A stretch of 64,000 nucleotides of DNA, taken from positions 62,001 to 126,000 of the forward strand of contig JBFMCR010000015.1 in assembly GCA_040754425.1 (NCBI GenBank). The letters run 5' to 3'. This stretch comes from UBA6918 sp040754425. GTDB taxonomy: Bacteria > Pseudomonadota > Gammaproteobacteria > Burkholderiales > Thiobacillaceae. Below the pieces are notes generated by a model. That model had not been told where the DNA came from, did no database searches, and saw nothing but the letters and a program-made list of their open reading frames with translations. Below are positions 43,767 to 54,504 of the stretch, piece by piece. The translations under genes and the position numbers were made by a program. Numbering within the stretch: position 1 is the stretch's first letter; the number at the start of each line of letters is the position of its first letter.

Positions 43767-44606
43767 TCAGGTTTTCGCTTTCAGCCGCTTCCAGATTTCC
43801 AGCGTCAGTCCCGCCTGATTCAGCGTATAGAAATGCAGCCCCGGCGCGCCGCCGGCGAGCAGGCGCTCGCACATGGCCGTCACCACATCGAGTCCGAAAG
43901 CGCGGACGGATGCGGAGTCGTCACCGCAGCCTTCCATGCGCTTCCTGACCCAGCGCGGGATGTCGGCGCCGCAGGCGTCGGAAAAGCGCGCCAGCTGCGA
44001 GAAATTTCCGATCGGCATGATGCCCGGCACGATGGGCACATCCACGCCCAAGGCATGCGCTTCGTCGACGAAGCGGAAATAGGCGTCGGCATTAAAGAAG
44101 TACTGCGTGATCGCGGAATTGGCCCCCGCCTTTACCTTGTGCGCGAAATGTTTCAGGTCGTCCTGCGCGCTTCTCGCCTGCGGATGGATTTCCGGATAGG
44201 CCGCCACTTCGAGATGGAAGGCATCGCCGGTTTCGGTGCGGATGAATTCCACCAGCTCGCTGGCGTAGCGCAGCTCGCCCGGCTCGGCCATGCCCGAGGG
44301 CAGGTCGCCGCGCAATGCCACGATGCGGCGGATGCCGTTCTGTTTGTAGGTTTCCAGGATGGCGCGGATTTCCGCGCGCGTGGAGCCGATGCAGGACAGG
44401 TGCGGCGCGACCTCATGCCCTTCCCGCTGGATTTCCAGCACGGTCTCGAGCGTGCGCTCGCGCGTGGAACCGCCCGCGCCGAAGGTCACGGAAAAGAATT
44501 CCGGCTGCATCGCTTCCGCCAACTGCGCGCGCACGGCGCGCAGCTTGTCCATGCCTTCCGCCGTCTTGGGCGGAAAGAATTCGATGCTGAAAGAACGCGT
44601 ACTCAT
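43767..44606 (-). CDS. metF: 5,10-methylenetetrahydrofolate reductase
   Basis: A 279-residue flavin enzyme that makes 5-methyltetrahydrofolate for methionine synthesis. The N-terminal SIEFFPPKT with the catalytic Glu, the TFGAGGSTRERT loop and ALRGDLPSG near residue 105 are family marks. It follows the small membrane-protein gene by three bases, and both follow ahcY, so all three share the SAH riboswitch upstream. Confidence 0.96.
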   Translation of the reverse strand: MSTRSFSIEFFPPKTAEGMDKLRAVRAQLAEAMQPEFFSVTFGAGGSTRERTLETVLEIQREGHEVAPHLSCIGSTRAEIRAILETYKQNGIRRIVALRGDLPSGMAEPGELRYASELVEFIRTETGDAFHLEVAAYPEIHPQARSAQDDLKHFAHKVKAGANSAITQYFFNADAYFRFVDEAHALGVDVPIVPGIMPIGNFSQLARFSDACGADIPRWVRKRMEGCGDDSASVRAFGLDVVTAMCERLLAGGAPGLHFYTLNQAGLTLEIWKRLKAKT

Positions 44607-44609
44607 GTA

Positions 44610-44957
44610 TCAGTCTCTTTTGTCCGGGATGAGCGCGGACAGTGCCCAGGCGATGGCGCCATAGAGAAGCGCGCCGATCAGCGCAGAGAAGAAACCCTGC
44701 ACCTGGAAGCCCGGCAGCAAGGCGCCGGCGAGCCAGAACAAGAGGCCGTTGAGCACCAGGTAGAAAATCCCCAGCGTCAGCAGCGTGATCGGCAGGGTGA
44801 GCAGCGCCAGCACCGGCCTCACCAGGGTGTTGATGAAGCCCAGCACCAGCGCCGCAAGCAACGCCGACCCGAAGCCCGCCACCTGGATGGAAGGCAGCAG
44901 ATAGGTCACCAGCAAGAGGGCGACGGCATTCAGTATCCACAACAGCAGCAAACGCAT
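44610..44957 (-). CDS. Small membrane protein (phage holin 4_2 / YvlD-like)
   Basis: A 115-residue protein with four hydrophobic segments. It contains the family pattern LVLGFINTLVRPVLALLTLPITLLTLG and a second half repeating the theme. The family is named for phage holins but is mostly chromosomal and of unknown function. Its placement between ahcY and metF is conserved in many betaproteobacteria. It starts at the ATG at 44957, 31 bases after ahcY. Confidence 0.85.
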   Translation of the reverse strand: MRLLLLWILNAVALLLVTYLLPSIQVAGFGSALLAALVLGFINTLVRPVLALLTLPITLLTLGIFYLVLNGLLFWLAGALLPGFQVQGFFSALIGALLYGAIAWALSALIPDKRD

Positions 44958-44988
44958 GGTGCGCTCCCCCCGGCATGCCCGGGCAAAA

Positions 44989-46419
44989 TCAATAACGGTA
45001 GTGATCCGGCTTGTACGGGCCTTCCTTGGGCACACCGATGTAGGCAGCTTGCTGGTCGGTCAGTTCGGTCAACTGCGCGTCGAGCTTTTTCAGCTGCAGC
45101 CGCGCCACGTGTTCGTCCAGATGCTTGGGCAGCGTGTACACGCCCACCGGGTACTTGCGGGGGTTGGTGAACAGCTCGATCTGCGCCAGGGTCTGGTTGG
45201 CAAAGGACGAGCTCATGACGTAGCTGGGGTGGCCGGTGGCGCAGCCCAGGTTCACCAGGCGGCCTTTGGCGAGCAGGATGATGCGCTTGCCGTCCGGGAA
45301 GATCACGTGGTCGACCTGCGGCTTGATTTCCTCCCACTGGTATTTTTCCAGGCTTGCGACGTCGATTTCGTTGTCGAAATGCCCGATGTTGCAGACGATG
45401 GCCTGGTCCTTCATCTTCGCCATGTGCTCGTGGTTGATGACGTGATAGTTGCCGGTGGCGGTGACGAAGATGTCGGCCTTGTCGCAGGCGTAGTCCATGG
45501 TCACCACGCGGTAGCCTTCCATCGCCGCCTGCAGCGCGCAGATGGGGTCAATCTCGGTAATCCACACCTGTGCCGACAGCGCGCGCAGCGCCTGCGCCGA
45601 GCCTTTGCCCACGTCACCGTAGCCGGCGACCACGGCGATCTTGCCGGCCACCATGACGTCGGTGGCGCGCTTGATGCCGTCGACCAGCGACTCGCGGCAG
45701 CCGTAGAGGTTGTCGAACTTGGACTTGGTCACCGAGTCGTTGACGTTGATGGCGGGGAACTTCAGTTCGCCGCGCTCGTGCATCTGGTACAGGCGATGCA
45801 CGCCGGTGGTGGTTTCCTCGGTCACGCCCTTGATGTGGGCAAGGCGCGTGGAATACCACTTGGCATCGACCGCGAGCCTGGCCTTGATGGCGGCGAACAG
45901 CACGGTCTCCTCTTCGCTCGTGGGCTTGCTCAGCACGGAGGCATCGGTTTCCGCGCGCGCCCCCAGGTGCAGCAGCAGGGTGGCATCGCCGCCGTCGTCA
46001 AGGATCATGTTGGAATAGCCGCCGTCCGGCCATTCGAAAATGCGATGGGTGAAATCCCAGTATTCCTTGAGCGACTCGCCCTTGTAAGCGAACACCGGCG
46101 TGCCGGTGGCGGCGATCGCGGCGGCGGCATGGTCCTGGGTGGAGAAGATATTGCACGAGGCCCAGCGCACTTCGGCCCCCAGCGCCTGCAGCGTCTCGAT
46201 CAGCACCGCGGTCTGGATGGTCATGTGCAGGCTGCCGGTGATGCGCGCGCCCTTCAGGGGCTGGGTCGCCGCGTATTCCTCGCGGATGGCCATGAGGCCG
46301 GGCATTTCGGTTTCGGCAATCCTGATTTCCTTGCGGCCCCAGTCGGCCAAGCCGAGGTCGGCGACGCGGAAATCGTTTTGTGCAGCGGACTTGGCTGCCG
46401 AATTTTTGGTGGCGTTCAT
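44989..46419 (-). CDS. ahcY: S-adenosylhomocysteine hydrolase
   Basis: A 476-residue NAD-dependent enzyme splitting S-adenosylhomocysteine to adenosine and homocysteine, which relieves product inhibition of methyltransferases. Key segments are GSLHMTIQTAVL, the catalytic NDSVTKSKFDNLYG, the NAD loop VAGYGDVGKGSAQ and the C-terminal KPDHYRY. The ATG at 46419 (MNATKNS) follows an AGGAGG-like site (GAAAGGAGGG). A SAH riboswitch lies in the leader, so SAH build-up should switch the operon on. Confidence 0.97.
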   Translation of the reverse strand: MNATKNSAAKSAAQNDFRVADLGLADWGRKEIRIAETEMPGLMAIREEYAATQPLKGARITGSLHMTIQTAVLIETLQALGAEVRWASCNIFSTQDHAAAAIAATGTPVFAYKGESLKEYWDFTHRIFEWPDGGYSNMILDDGGDATLLLHLGARAETDASVLSKPTSEEETVLFAAIKARLAVDAKWYSTRLAHIKGVTEETTTGVHRLYQMHERGELKFPAINVNDSVTKSKFDNLYGCRESLVDGIKRATDVMVAGKIAVVAGYGDVGKGSAQALRALSAQVWITEIDPICALQAAMEGYRVVTMDYACDKADIFVTATGNYHVINHEHMAKMKDQAIVCNIGHFDNEIDVASLEKYQWEEIKPQVDHVIFPDGKRIILLAKGRLVNLGCATGHPSYVMSSSFANQTLAQIELFTNPRKYPVGVYTLPKHLDEHVARLQLKKLDAQLTELTDQQAAYIGVPKEGPYKPDHYRY

Positions 46420-46454
46420 CACGCCCTCCTTTCTCCAATCAAACTCAAAAAGAA

Positions 46455-46550
46455 GTGACGTGAGCGCCGTTGTGACGGGATGGCGGAGAAACCGCCACCC
46501 TTCCGAGCCTGGTCCGCCGATCCCGTCGGCGGACTGCAACGCTCCTCGGA
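46455..46550 (-). ncRNA. SAH riboswitch (ahcY leader)
   Basis: On the minus strand the leader reads CCGAGGAGCGTTGCAG near 46549, then a strong stem (GTCCGCCGA paired with TCGGCGGAC), then CCAGGCTCGG and, after a second stem (GGTGGCGG/CCGCCATC), AACGGCGCTCACGT near 46470. This is the SAH riboswitch layout: GAGCG pairing with CGCTC closes P1, and the CCGAG/CTCGG pair forms the pseudoknot. It ends about 35 bases before the ahcY ATG, in keeping with control of translation or termination. Confidence 0.92.
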
Positions 46551-46561
46551 AAAAAAAGACC

Positions 46562-46708
46562 TCAGCTGGCGGCCTTGCCTTTGACGGGCTTGACGCCTTC
46601 CAGCATCTTGAACACGGTCTTGGAAGAACCCATGAACAGGCGCTTGAAGGACTTGGACAGGCAGCGGCGCTCCAGGGTATTGCGGCGTGTGCGTTTACGT
46701 TCGGCCAT
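46562..46708 (-). CDS. Very basic 48-residue protein between metK and ahcY
   Basis: The predicted peptide begins MAERKRTRRNTLERRCLSKS and ends VKPVKGKAAS; about a third of its residues are Arg or Lys. A GAGGAA ribosome-binding site precedes the ATG at 46708. I do not recognise the family. It ends 12 bases before the SAH riboswitch, in the gap between metK and ahcY on the same strand. The charge suggests RNA or ribosome binding, but that is only inference. Confidence 0.6.
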   Translation of the reverse strand: MAERKRTRRNTLERRCLSKSFKRLFMGSSKTVFKMLEGVKPVKGKAAS

Positions 46709-46780
46709 GATGATTCCTCGGTTAAATAGTCTTAAGCCGCTGAATTCTATCAGATTCCGGCGGATGCCCACAGGCCGGGC

Positions 46781-47944
<1,164 letters not shown>

Positions 47945-48103
47945 GATGACTCCAGCATTCCCCAACTTGAACAGCGCGATCGGCCCTGGGGAACTTTGGA
48001 GCGTCGACGCTTTAGCAGTATTTTTACCCCGCCCGCAAGTTGTCACTCTTAACTCGGCGGCAATCCTCATTCTGCCGCCATCCAGGCCGGCTCGTCAACC
48101 CGC

Positions 48104-48970
48104 ATGAGCCGTCTGCTGCTGCGCCTGCTTTCCCTGCTGCCGCTGCCCGTGCTGCACGGCCTGGGCGTCGTGCTCGGCTGGCTGATCTGGCTTGCCCCCG
48201 GCCGCCACCGCGCACGGCTGGAAAACAACCTGGCCCAAAGCGGCCTGCTTGCCGCCCACCCCAGGCTGCTCGCCCAGGTCGTGAGCGAAACCGGCAAGGG
48301 CATCCTGGAACTGGCGGCCGTCTGGATGCGGCCTCAGGAAAAGGTCGTGCGCCTGGTCAAGGCGACCCCTGGCTGGGAACAGTTCGAAAAGGCCCTGCAA
48401 GCCGGCCAGGGCGTGGTCGTGGTGGCGCCGCACATCGGCTGCTGGGAAATCATCAACCTGTACATCGCCGCACGCCAGCCTTTCACCGCCATGTACAAGC
48501 CGGCCAAGAATGCACAGGTCGATGCCTTGATGCGCAAAGGACGCGAACGCGGCCAGGCCAGGCTGGTACCCACCGATCTCTCGGGCGTGAAGGCCCTGCT
48601 CGGTGCACTCAAGCGCGGCGAGGCCATCGGGGTGCTGCCCGATCAAGTCGCCACGCTGGGCGATGGCGTATGGGCACCGTTTTTCGGGCGCTGGGCCTAC
48701 ACGCCCACCATGACCGTGCGTCTCATCCAGTCCACAGGCGCCGCCCCCTTCATGGTCTATGCCGAGCGCCTGTCATGGGGACGCGGCTACCGCATCCATT
48801 TCGAGCCGCTTTCGGCGCCGCTGCCGAAGGACCGCGCCGCGGCCGCGGCCGCACTCAACCGCGAGGTCGAGCGCGTGGCGCGCAAATTGCCGGCGCAGTA
48901 CATGTGGAGCTACAACCGTTACAAGCAGCCGGGCGGCGTCGAGCCGCCGCCGGCCCACGCCCCGCAATGA
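48104..48970 (+). CDS. Lipid A acyltransferase-like protein (LpxL/HtrB family), first copy
   Basis: A 288-residue inner-membrane acyltransferase with an N-terminal anchor and the catalytic HX4E motif at H110-E115 (APHIGCWE). It adds a secondary acyl chain to lipid A or its precursor. The C-terminal WSYNRYKQPGG is typical of the family. It overlaps the second copy by ATGA (48967-48970) and is divergent from metK. Confidence 0.92.
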   Translation: MSRLLLRLLSLLPLPVLHGLGVVLGWLIWLAPGRHRARLENNLAQSGLLAAHPRLLAQVVSETGKGILELAAVWMRPQEKVVRLVKATPGWEQFEKALQAGQGVVVVAPHIGCWEIINLYIAARQPFTAMYKPAKNAQVDALMRKGRERGQARLVPTDLSGVKALLGALKRGEAIGVLPDQVATLGDGVWAPFFGRWAYTPTMTVRLIQSTGAAPFMVYAERLSWGRGYRIHFEPLSAPLPKDRAAAAAALNREVERVARKLPAQYMWSYNRYKQPGGVEPPPAHAPQ

Positions 48971-49848
48971 ACAGTGCATTCGGCCGGCTCGGTTTTTTCT
49001 TCCTGTGGCTGTTGCACTGGCTGCCGCTTTCCGTACAGGCGGCCGTCGGCAATGCGCTGGGACGATTCGCCTATCTGTTCGCGCAACGGCGCAAACGCGT
49101 GGCCCGGCGCAACCTGGAACTGTGCTTCCCGGAAAAAACCCCGGCCGAGATCCGACGCCTGCTGCGCCTGAACATCCAGGCCACGGTGCGCGCCGCGCTC
49201 GAACACGGCCTGCTGGTATGGGCGCCGGCCGCGCGCCTGGAAAAACTCATCCGCATCGAAGGCCGCGAACATCTCGAAGCCTGCCTCGGCAAGCCCCTTA
49301 TCCTGCTGGCGCCGCATTTCATCGGCCTCGACATGGGCGGCATCCGTCTCTCCACCGAGTTCAAGGTGGCCTCCATGTACAGCCGCTCGCGCAACGCCGC
49401 GGTCGACCACTACCTGCTGAAATCGCGCACACGCTTTACCGGCGCGGTGCTGGCCTCGCGCCATGAGGGCATCCGCCCGCTGATCAAGGCCATCCGGTCC
49501 GGCCTGCCCTTCTACTACCTGCCGGACCAGGACTACGGCCGCCACGAGTCCATTTTCGTGCCCTTTTTCGGCATTCCCGCCGCCACCGTACCGGCGCTTT
49601 CGCGGCTCGCCAAAGTCGCCGGTGCGAAAGTGCTGCCCGCGGTCACCCGCCAGTTGCCGGACGGACAGGGCTATGTATTGAAGTTCTACCCCGCATGGGA
49701 GAACTATCCCGGCGGCGACCTCGAAGCCGACACCCGGCGCATGAACGCCTTCATCGAGGAGCGCGTGCGAGAAATGCCCGAGCAGTATTTGTGGACGCAT
49801 CGGCGCTTCAAGACCCGGCCGGAAGGCGAGGCCGGCCTGTATGACTGA
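48967..49848 (+). CDS. Lipid A acyltransferase-like protein (LpxL/HtrB family), second copy
   Basis: A 293-residue paralogue of the preceding gene. The catalytic motif is HX4D rather than HX4E: H117 and D122 (APHFIGLDMGG), a variant seen in some LpxL/LpxM lineages. The C-terminal YLWTHRRFKTRP fits the family. Two tandem copies would add the two secondary acyl chains of hexa-acyl lipid A in turn. The stop overlaps the GNAT gene by eight bases. Confidence 0.9.
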   Translation: MNSAFGRLGFFFLWLLHWLPLSVQAAVGNALGRFAYLFAQRRKRVARRNLELCFPEKTPAEIRRLLRLNIQATVRAALEHGLLVWAPAARLEKLIRIEGREHLEACLGKPLILLAPHFIGLDMGGIRLSTEFKVASMYSRSRNAAVDHYLLKSRTRFTGAVLASRHEGIRPLIKAIRSGLPFYYLPDQDYGRHESIFVPFFGIPAATVPALSRLAKVAGAKVLPAVTRQLPDGQGYVLKFYPAWENYPGGDLEADTRRMNAFIEERVREMPEQYLWTHRRFKTRPEGEAGLYD

Positions 49849-50341
49849 GCCCGTGATCCGGCCGCTGGCCGAAAGCGAGGTCGAGGCGCTGGCCGGGCTG
49901 GCACATGAAATCTGGCATGCGCACTACCCCGCCATCATCCGCCGCGAACAGATCGATTTCATGCTGAACGAGCGCTACAGCCCGGCCGCCATTCGCGCCG
50001 CCATGGCCGGGCAATGCTGGCAGACGGCCTGGCTGGAGGGGGCGATGGCGGGCTTCGCACACGGCCATCCGCAAGAGGCCGGCAGCTGGAAACTCGACAA
50101 GCTGTACGTGCACCCCCGGCACCAGCGTCAGGGCATCGGCCGCGCGCTGATGCAGGCCGTCGCCGCCGAGGCGCGCGCAGCCGGAGCCTGCCGCCTGGTG
50201 CTGCGCGTGAACCGCCACAACGCGGCCGCACTCGCCGCCTATGCAAGATACGGCTTCCGGGTTTATGGTGAGCACGTGCTCGACATCGGCAACGGTTTTG
50301 TCATGGACGATTTTTTATTGGAGCTGCCCCTGTGTTCCTGA
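49841..50341 (+). CDS. GNAT family N-acetyltransferase
   Basis: A 166-residue acetyltransferase. The acetyl-CoA loop is visible as HPRHQRQGIGRALMQAV, followed by NRHNAAALAAYARYGFR, the usual end of the fold. Substrate unknown. It overlaps both neighbours (eight and ten bases) in a dense run from lpxL to dapF. Confidence 0.88.
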   Translation: MTEPVIRPLAESEVEALAGLAHEIWHAHYPAIIRREQIDFMLNERYSPAAIRAAMAGQCWQTAWLEGAMAGFAHGHPQEAGSWKLDKLYVHPRHQRQGIGRALMQAVAAEARAAGACRLVLRVNRHNAAALAAYARYGFRVYGEHVLDIGNGFVMDDFLLELPLCS

Positions 50342-50748
50342 ACCCGAAAGCTTCGGAAATCCGCGAACTGTTGCAAAAGACACGCACCATCGCCGTGGTC
50401 GGCCTGTCGCCCAGGGCCGACCGCCCCAGCCATTTCGTGGCGCGCAACCTGCAGCGCTTCGGCTTCCGCATCGTGCCCGTGCGCCCCGCGGTCGGTGAAA
50501 TCCTTGGCGAAAAGGCTTATGCGACACTCGAGGACATCCCCTTCCCGGTCGATCTCGTCGACGTATTCCGCGCCCCGGAACACGCGCCAGAAGCGGTCGA
50601 GGCCTGTCTGCGTATAAAATGTCCTGCCATCTGGCTGCAGGAAGGCGTGGTCAACGAAGCGGCAGCGCAGGCCGCGCGCGCAGCCGGGCTGACGGTGGTC
50701 ATGGACCGCTGCATTTACAAGGATTACGTGGACTTGATGACAGCATGA
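50332..50748 (+). CDS. CoA-binding protein (YccU-like)
   Basis: A 138-residue Rossmann-fold protein of the CoA-binding domain family. TIAVVGLSPRADRPSH is the nucleotide loop; IPFPVDLVDVFRAPEHAPE and AIWLQEGVVNEAA follow, and the end MDRCIYKDYVDL is characteristic. Function unknown in detail; some relatives bind CoA esters. It overlaps GNAT by ten bases and dapF by ATGA. Confidence 0.88.
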   Translation: MFLNPKASEIRELLQKTRTIAVVGLSPRADRPSHFVARNLQRFGFRIVPVRPAVGEILGEKAYATLEDIPFPVDLVDVFRAPEHAPEAVEACLRIKCPAIWLQEGVVNEAAAQAARAAGLTVVMDRCIYKDYVDLMTA

Positions 50749-51593
50749 GCAGCAGCGGGAACATTCTCCGCTTCACCAAAATGCACGGCGCCGGCAACGA
50801 CTTCGTCGTCATCGACGGCGTCAGACAGTCCGTCAACCTGGACCCCGCCCGGATCCGCGCCATCGCCGACCGTCATTTCGGCGTGGGCTGCGACCAGCTG
50901 CTGCTGGTGGAAAAGGCACAGAACCCGAAAGCCGATTTCCGCTACCGCATCTTCAACGCCGACGGTGGCGAGGTCGAGCAGTGCGGCAACGGCGCACGCT
51001 GCTTCGTGCGCTTCGTGGTCGACAAGGGCCTCACGCAGAAAACCGCGATCACCGTCGAGACCCGAAGCGGCCTGATCGAGCCGCGCCTGGAGGCCGACGG
51101 CCGCATCACCGTGAACATGGGCACCCCGCGCTTCGAACCGGCCGAGATTCCCTTCGATGCGCCCGCGCGCCAAACGACGTATGAACTCGATGTCGGCGGC
51201 GGCAGCACGGTCATCATCAGCGCGCTGTCCATGGGCAACCCGCACGCGGTACAGGTGGTCGACGATATCGACGCCGCCCCGGTGTTGGAGCAAGGGCCGC
51301 TGATCGAGCATCACCCGCGTTTCCCTCAGCGCGTGAATGCGGGTTTCATGCAGGTCATCGACCGCACCCATGTCAGGCTGCGCGTCTATGAGCGCGGTAC
51401 GGGCGAAACCCTGTCCTGCGGCACAGGCGCCTGCGCCGCAGTGGTCGCAGGCATCAGCCGCGGGCTGCTGGATGCGCGCGTGGACGTGGAAACCCGCGGC
51501 GGCACCCTCACCATAGAATGGCAGGGCGAGGGCAGGCCGGTGATGATGACCGGGCCGGCGGAAACCGTATTCGAAGGCACACTGACACTCTAG
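50745..51593 (+). CDS. dapF: Diaminopimelate epimerase
   Basis: A 282-residue PLP-independent epimerase making meso-diaminopimelate for peptidoglycan and lysine. The two catalytic cysteines are C80 (EQCGNGAR) and the one near residue 225 (LSCGTGACAA). The N-terminus FTKMHGAGNDFVVID is typical. It leads the conserved dapF-DUF484-xerC order and overlaps the previous gene by ATGA. Confidence 0.97.
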   Translation: MSSSGNILRFTKMHGAGNDFVVIDGVRQSVNLDPARIRAIADRHFGVGCDQLLLVEKAQNPKADFRYRIFNADGGEVEQCGNGARCFVRFVVDKGLTQKTAITVETRSGLIEPRLEADGRITVNMGTPRFEPAEIPFDAPARQTTYELDVGGGSTVIISALSMGNPHAVQVVDDIDAAPVLEQGPLIEHHPRFPQRVNAGFMQVIDRTHVRLRVYERGTGETLSCGTGACAAVVAGISRGLLDARVDVETRGGTLTIEWQGEGRPVMMTGPAETVFEGTLTL

Positions 51594-51604
51594 AAAAGGC
51601 AGAC

Positions 51605-52240
51605 ATGGAGACGACAATGGACGCAGCCCAGGTGGCGGATTTTCTCGGCAAGCACCCGGATTTCTTCAACCAGTTTCCGGAACTGCTCACCACGCTCAGC
51701 ATCACCCACCCGCACGGCACGCACGCGATTTCCATCACCGAGCGCCAGGTGCTGTCCATGCGCGACAAGGTGCAGCTGCTCGAGAGCAAGCTCGCCGAGC
51801 TCATTCGATTTGGCGAGGAGAACGACAGCATCTCGGACAAGATGCACCGCCTGACGCTCGACATCATCGCCGCGCGCGACATGCCCGACCTGCTGGCTGC
51901 GCTCGACCGCCACCTGAGGGAAGGCTTCGCGGTGCCGCACCATGCCATGCGCATCTGGAGCACACCGGAGCAGCCGGTGAGCGACAAGCTCAAGAGCGAG
52001 GTCGAAGCGCAGATGCATCCTTCCTGCGGCGCGCTGCGACACGGGGAGGCCAGCGAGTGGTTCGGCGAAGCCGCCGCCCACCTCAAGTCCTTCGCCGCCA
52101 TCCCCCTGCGCGGCGAGCATGCCGTGGGCCTGCTGGTGCTGGCGTCCGAAGATCCGCAGCGCTTCTATCCCGAAAAGGGCACGCTCTACCTCGCCCGCCT
52201 GGGCCAGCTCGTCGGCGCCGCGCTGACCCGCTTGGGCTGA
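51605..52240 (+). CDS. DUF484 family protein
   Basis: A 211-residue protein of the DUF484 (YigA) family, normally found between dapF and xerC. The N-terminal DFLGKHPDFFNQFPELL segment is diagnostic, a short coiled coil follows (residues 50-75) and the rest is GAF-like. Function unknown. The start at 51605 has a weak upstream site; an ATG four codons later is also possible. It lies 11 bases after dapF. Confidence 0.9.
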   Translation: METTMDAAQVADFLGKHPDFFNQFPELLTTLSITHPHGTHAISITERQVLSMRDKVQLLESKLAELIRFGEENDSISDKMHRLTLDIIAARDMPDLLAALDRHLREGFAVPHHAMRIWSTPEQPVSDKLKSEVEAQMHPSCGALRHGEASEWFGEAAAHLKSFAAIPLRGEHAVGLLVLASEDPQRFYPEKGTLYLARLGQLVGAALTRLG

Positions 52241-52248
52241 CACAATGA

Positions 52249-52340
52249 ACCGCAGAGGTCGCAGAGGACGCGGAGGAATTCAAATGCACCCTATGAATAC
52301 TTCTTCCTGTTCACACCGCGTCCTCCGCGAACTCCGCGGT
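52249..52340. repeat. CCGCAGAGG-type palindrome between DUF484 and xerC
   Basis: Arms at 52249-52273 (ACCGCAGAGGTCGCAGAGG...) and 52316-52340 (...CTCCGCGAACTCCGCGGT) match at 22 of 25 positions. The arms contain repeated purine units (GCAGAGG, GCGGAGG). Similar CCGCAGAGGACGCAGAGG palindromes are common between genes in many proteobacteria. Its right arm ends 16 bases before the xerC ATG. Confidence 0.85.
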
Positions 52341-52356
52341 ATATGCTTTTCTTGAC

Positions 52357-53235
52357 ATGAATAAAAGCGTTGAACGCTACCTCGGCCACCTCGCCGCCGA
52401 ACGGCGGTTGTCGCCGCACACGGTGGAGAACTACCGGCGCGACCTCGAAAGCCTGGTCGAGCTCGCCCAGGGCGCCGATCTGCAGGTGCTCGACAGCAAC
52501 CAGATTCGCCATTTCATCGCCCGCCTGCATGGCCAGGGGCTTGCAGCGAAGAGCCTCGCACGCCGGCTTTCCGCCTGGCGCGGCTTTTACCGCTTCGCCT
52601 GCAAGCGCCTGGGTTATGCAAGCAACCCTTGCGTCGACCTGCGCCCGCCCAAGGCGCGGCGCGCCCTGCCCGAGGCGCTATCGCCCGATGCCTGCGCGCA
52701 GTTGCTCGACCGCGCACCCGAAGGCGCCCTGGAAATCCGCGACAAGGCGATGTTCGAACTGTTCTATTCGTCCGGCCTGCGCCTGGCGGAACTGCCCGGT
52801 CTCGACCTGGCCGCGCTGGATCTCGGCGCCGGCGAGGCCAGCGTCACCGGCAAGGGCTCGAAGACCCGCATCGTGCCCGTGGGCTCGAAAGCGCAGCAGG
52901 CGCTGGCGGCCTGGCTGGGCGTGCGCCCAGGCATCGCCCGCCCGGAAGAAAAAGCCGTGTTCGTGAGCCGCAACGGCGGCCGCCTGACCCACCGCCAGGT
53001 CGCCTCACGGCTCGATCGTTGGGCAAAAAAAGCCGGCCTCGACGTACACGTGCACCCGCACATGCTGCGCCACTCCTTCGCCACCCATGTGTTGCAGTCT
53101 TCCGGCGACCTTCGGGCGGTGCAGGAACTGCTCGGCCACGCCAACATCAGCACCACCCAGGTGTATACGCATCTGGACTTCCAGCACCTGGCCAAGGTGT
53201 ACGACACCGCGCACCCGCGTGCCAAACGCAAATAA
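52357..53235 (+). CDS. xerC: Tyrosine recombinase XerC
   Basis: A 292-residue site-specific recombinase that resolves chromosome dimers at dif with XerD. All catalytic residues are present: R142, K166, H235, R238, H261 and the nucleophile Y270. The N-terminal SAM-like core-binding domain spans about 1-95. It is the third gene of dapF-DUF484-xerC, so the host XerC is meant rather than a phage integrase. Confidence 0.96.
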   Translation: MNKSVERYLGHLAAERRLSPHTVENYRRDLESLVELAQGADLQVLDSNQIRHFIARLHGQGLAAKSLARRLSAWRGFYRFACKRLGYASNPCVDLRPPKARRALPEALSPDACAQLLDRAPEGALEIRDKAMFELFYSSGLRLAELPGLDLAALDLGAGEASVTGKGSKTRIVPVGSKAQQALAAWLGVRPGIARPEEKAVFVSRNGGRLTHRQVASRLDRWAKKAGLDVHVHPHMLRHSFATHVLQSSGDLRAVQELLGHANISTTQVYTHLDFQHLAKVYDTAHPRAKRK

Positions 53236-53250
53236 CCGAAAAAAACATGA

Positions 53251-53330
53251 ACAGGGAGGCATGGGAGGAGGGGGAGGAAAACCCAAAGCTATATTTTCGG
53301 CTCCTCCCTGAACCCCTCTTTCCTCGCTGT
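53251..53330. repeat. Purine/pyrimidine-rich palindrome between xerC and the COG0523 gene
   Basis: The left half opens ACAGGGAGGCATGGGAGGAG; the right half contains GGCTCCTCCCTG and ends CTCGCTGT, an imperfect inverted repeat. It is closely related to the elements at 30656 and 43660. It ends 16 bases before the next ATG. Confidence 0.75.
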
Positions 53331-53346
53331 CAAAAGGTTTTGAATC

Positions 53347-54408
<1,062 letters not shown>

Positions 54409-54504
54409 ACCGTCAATACCCAAATACCCGCCAACCGTCGGCAAAATCACAGTATCATATTCGTTTTGGACAGAACCCCAGCAGGGAACCCCAGCCGATT
54501 CACC

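Noticed and set aside
44610..44957. Prophage holin
   Set aside because: The family name suggests a phage, but the gene is embedded in the ahcY-metF operon and no phage genes are nearby.
48040..49848. 602-codon frame spanning both lpxL-like genes
   Set aside because: Only its last 293 codons (from 48967) form a real protein; the earlier part is an out-of-frame reading of the first acyltransferase gene.
52357..53235. Phage or integron integrase
   Set aside because: Position after dapF and DUF484 and the full XerC pattern identify the host dimer-resolution recombinase; no other mobile-element genes are near.
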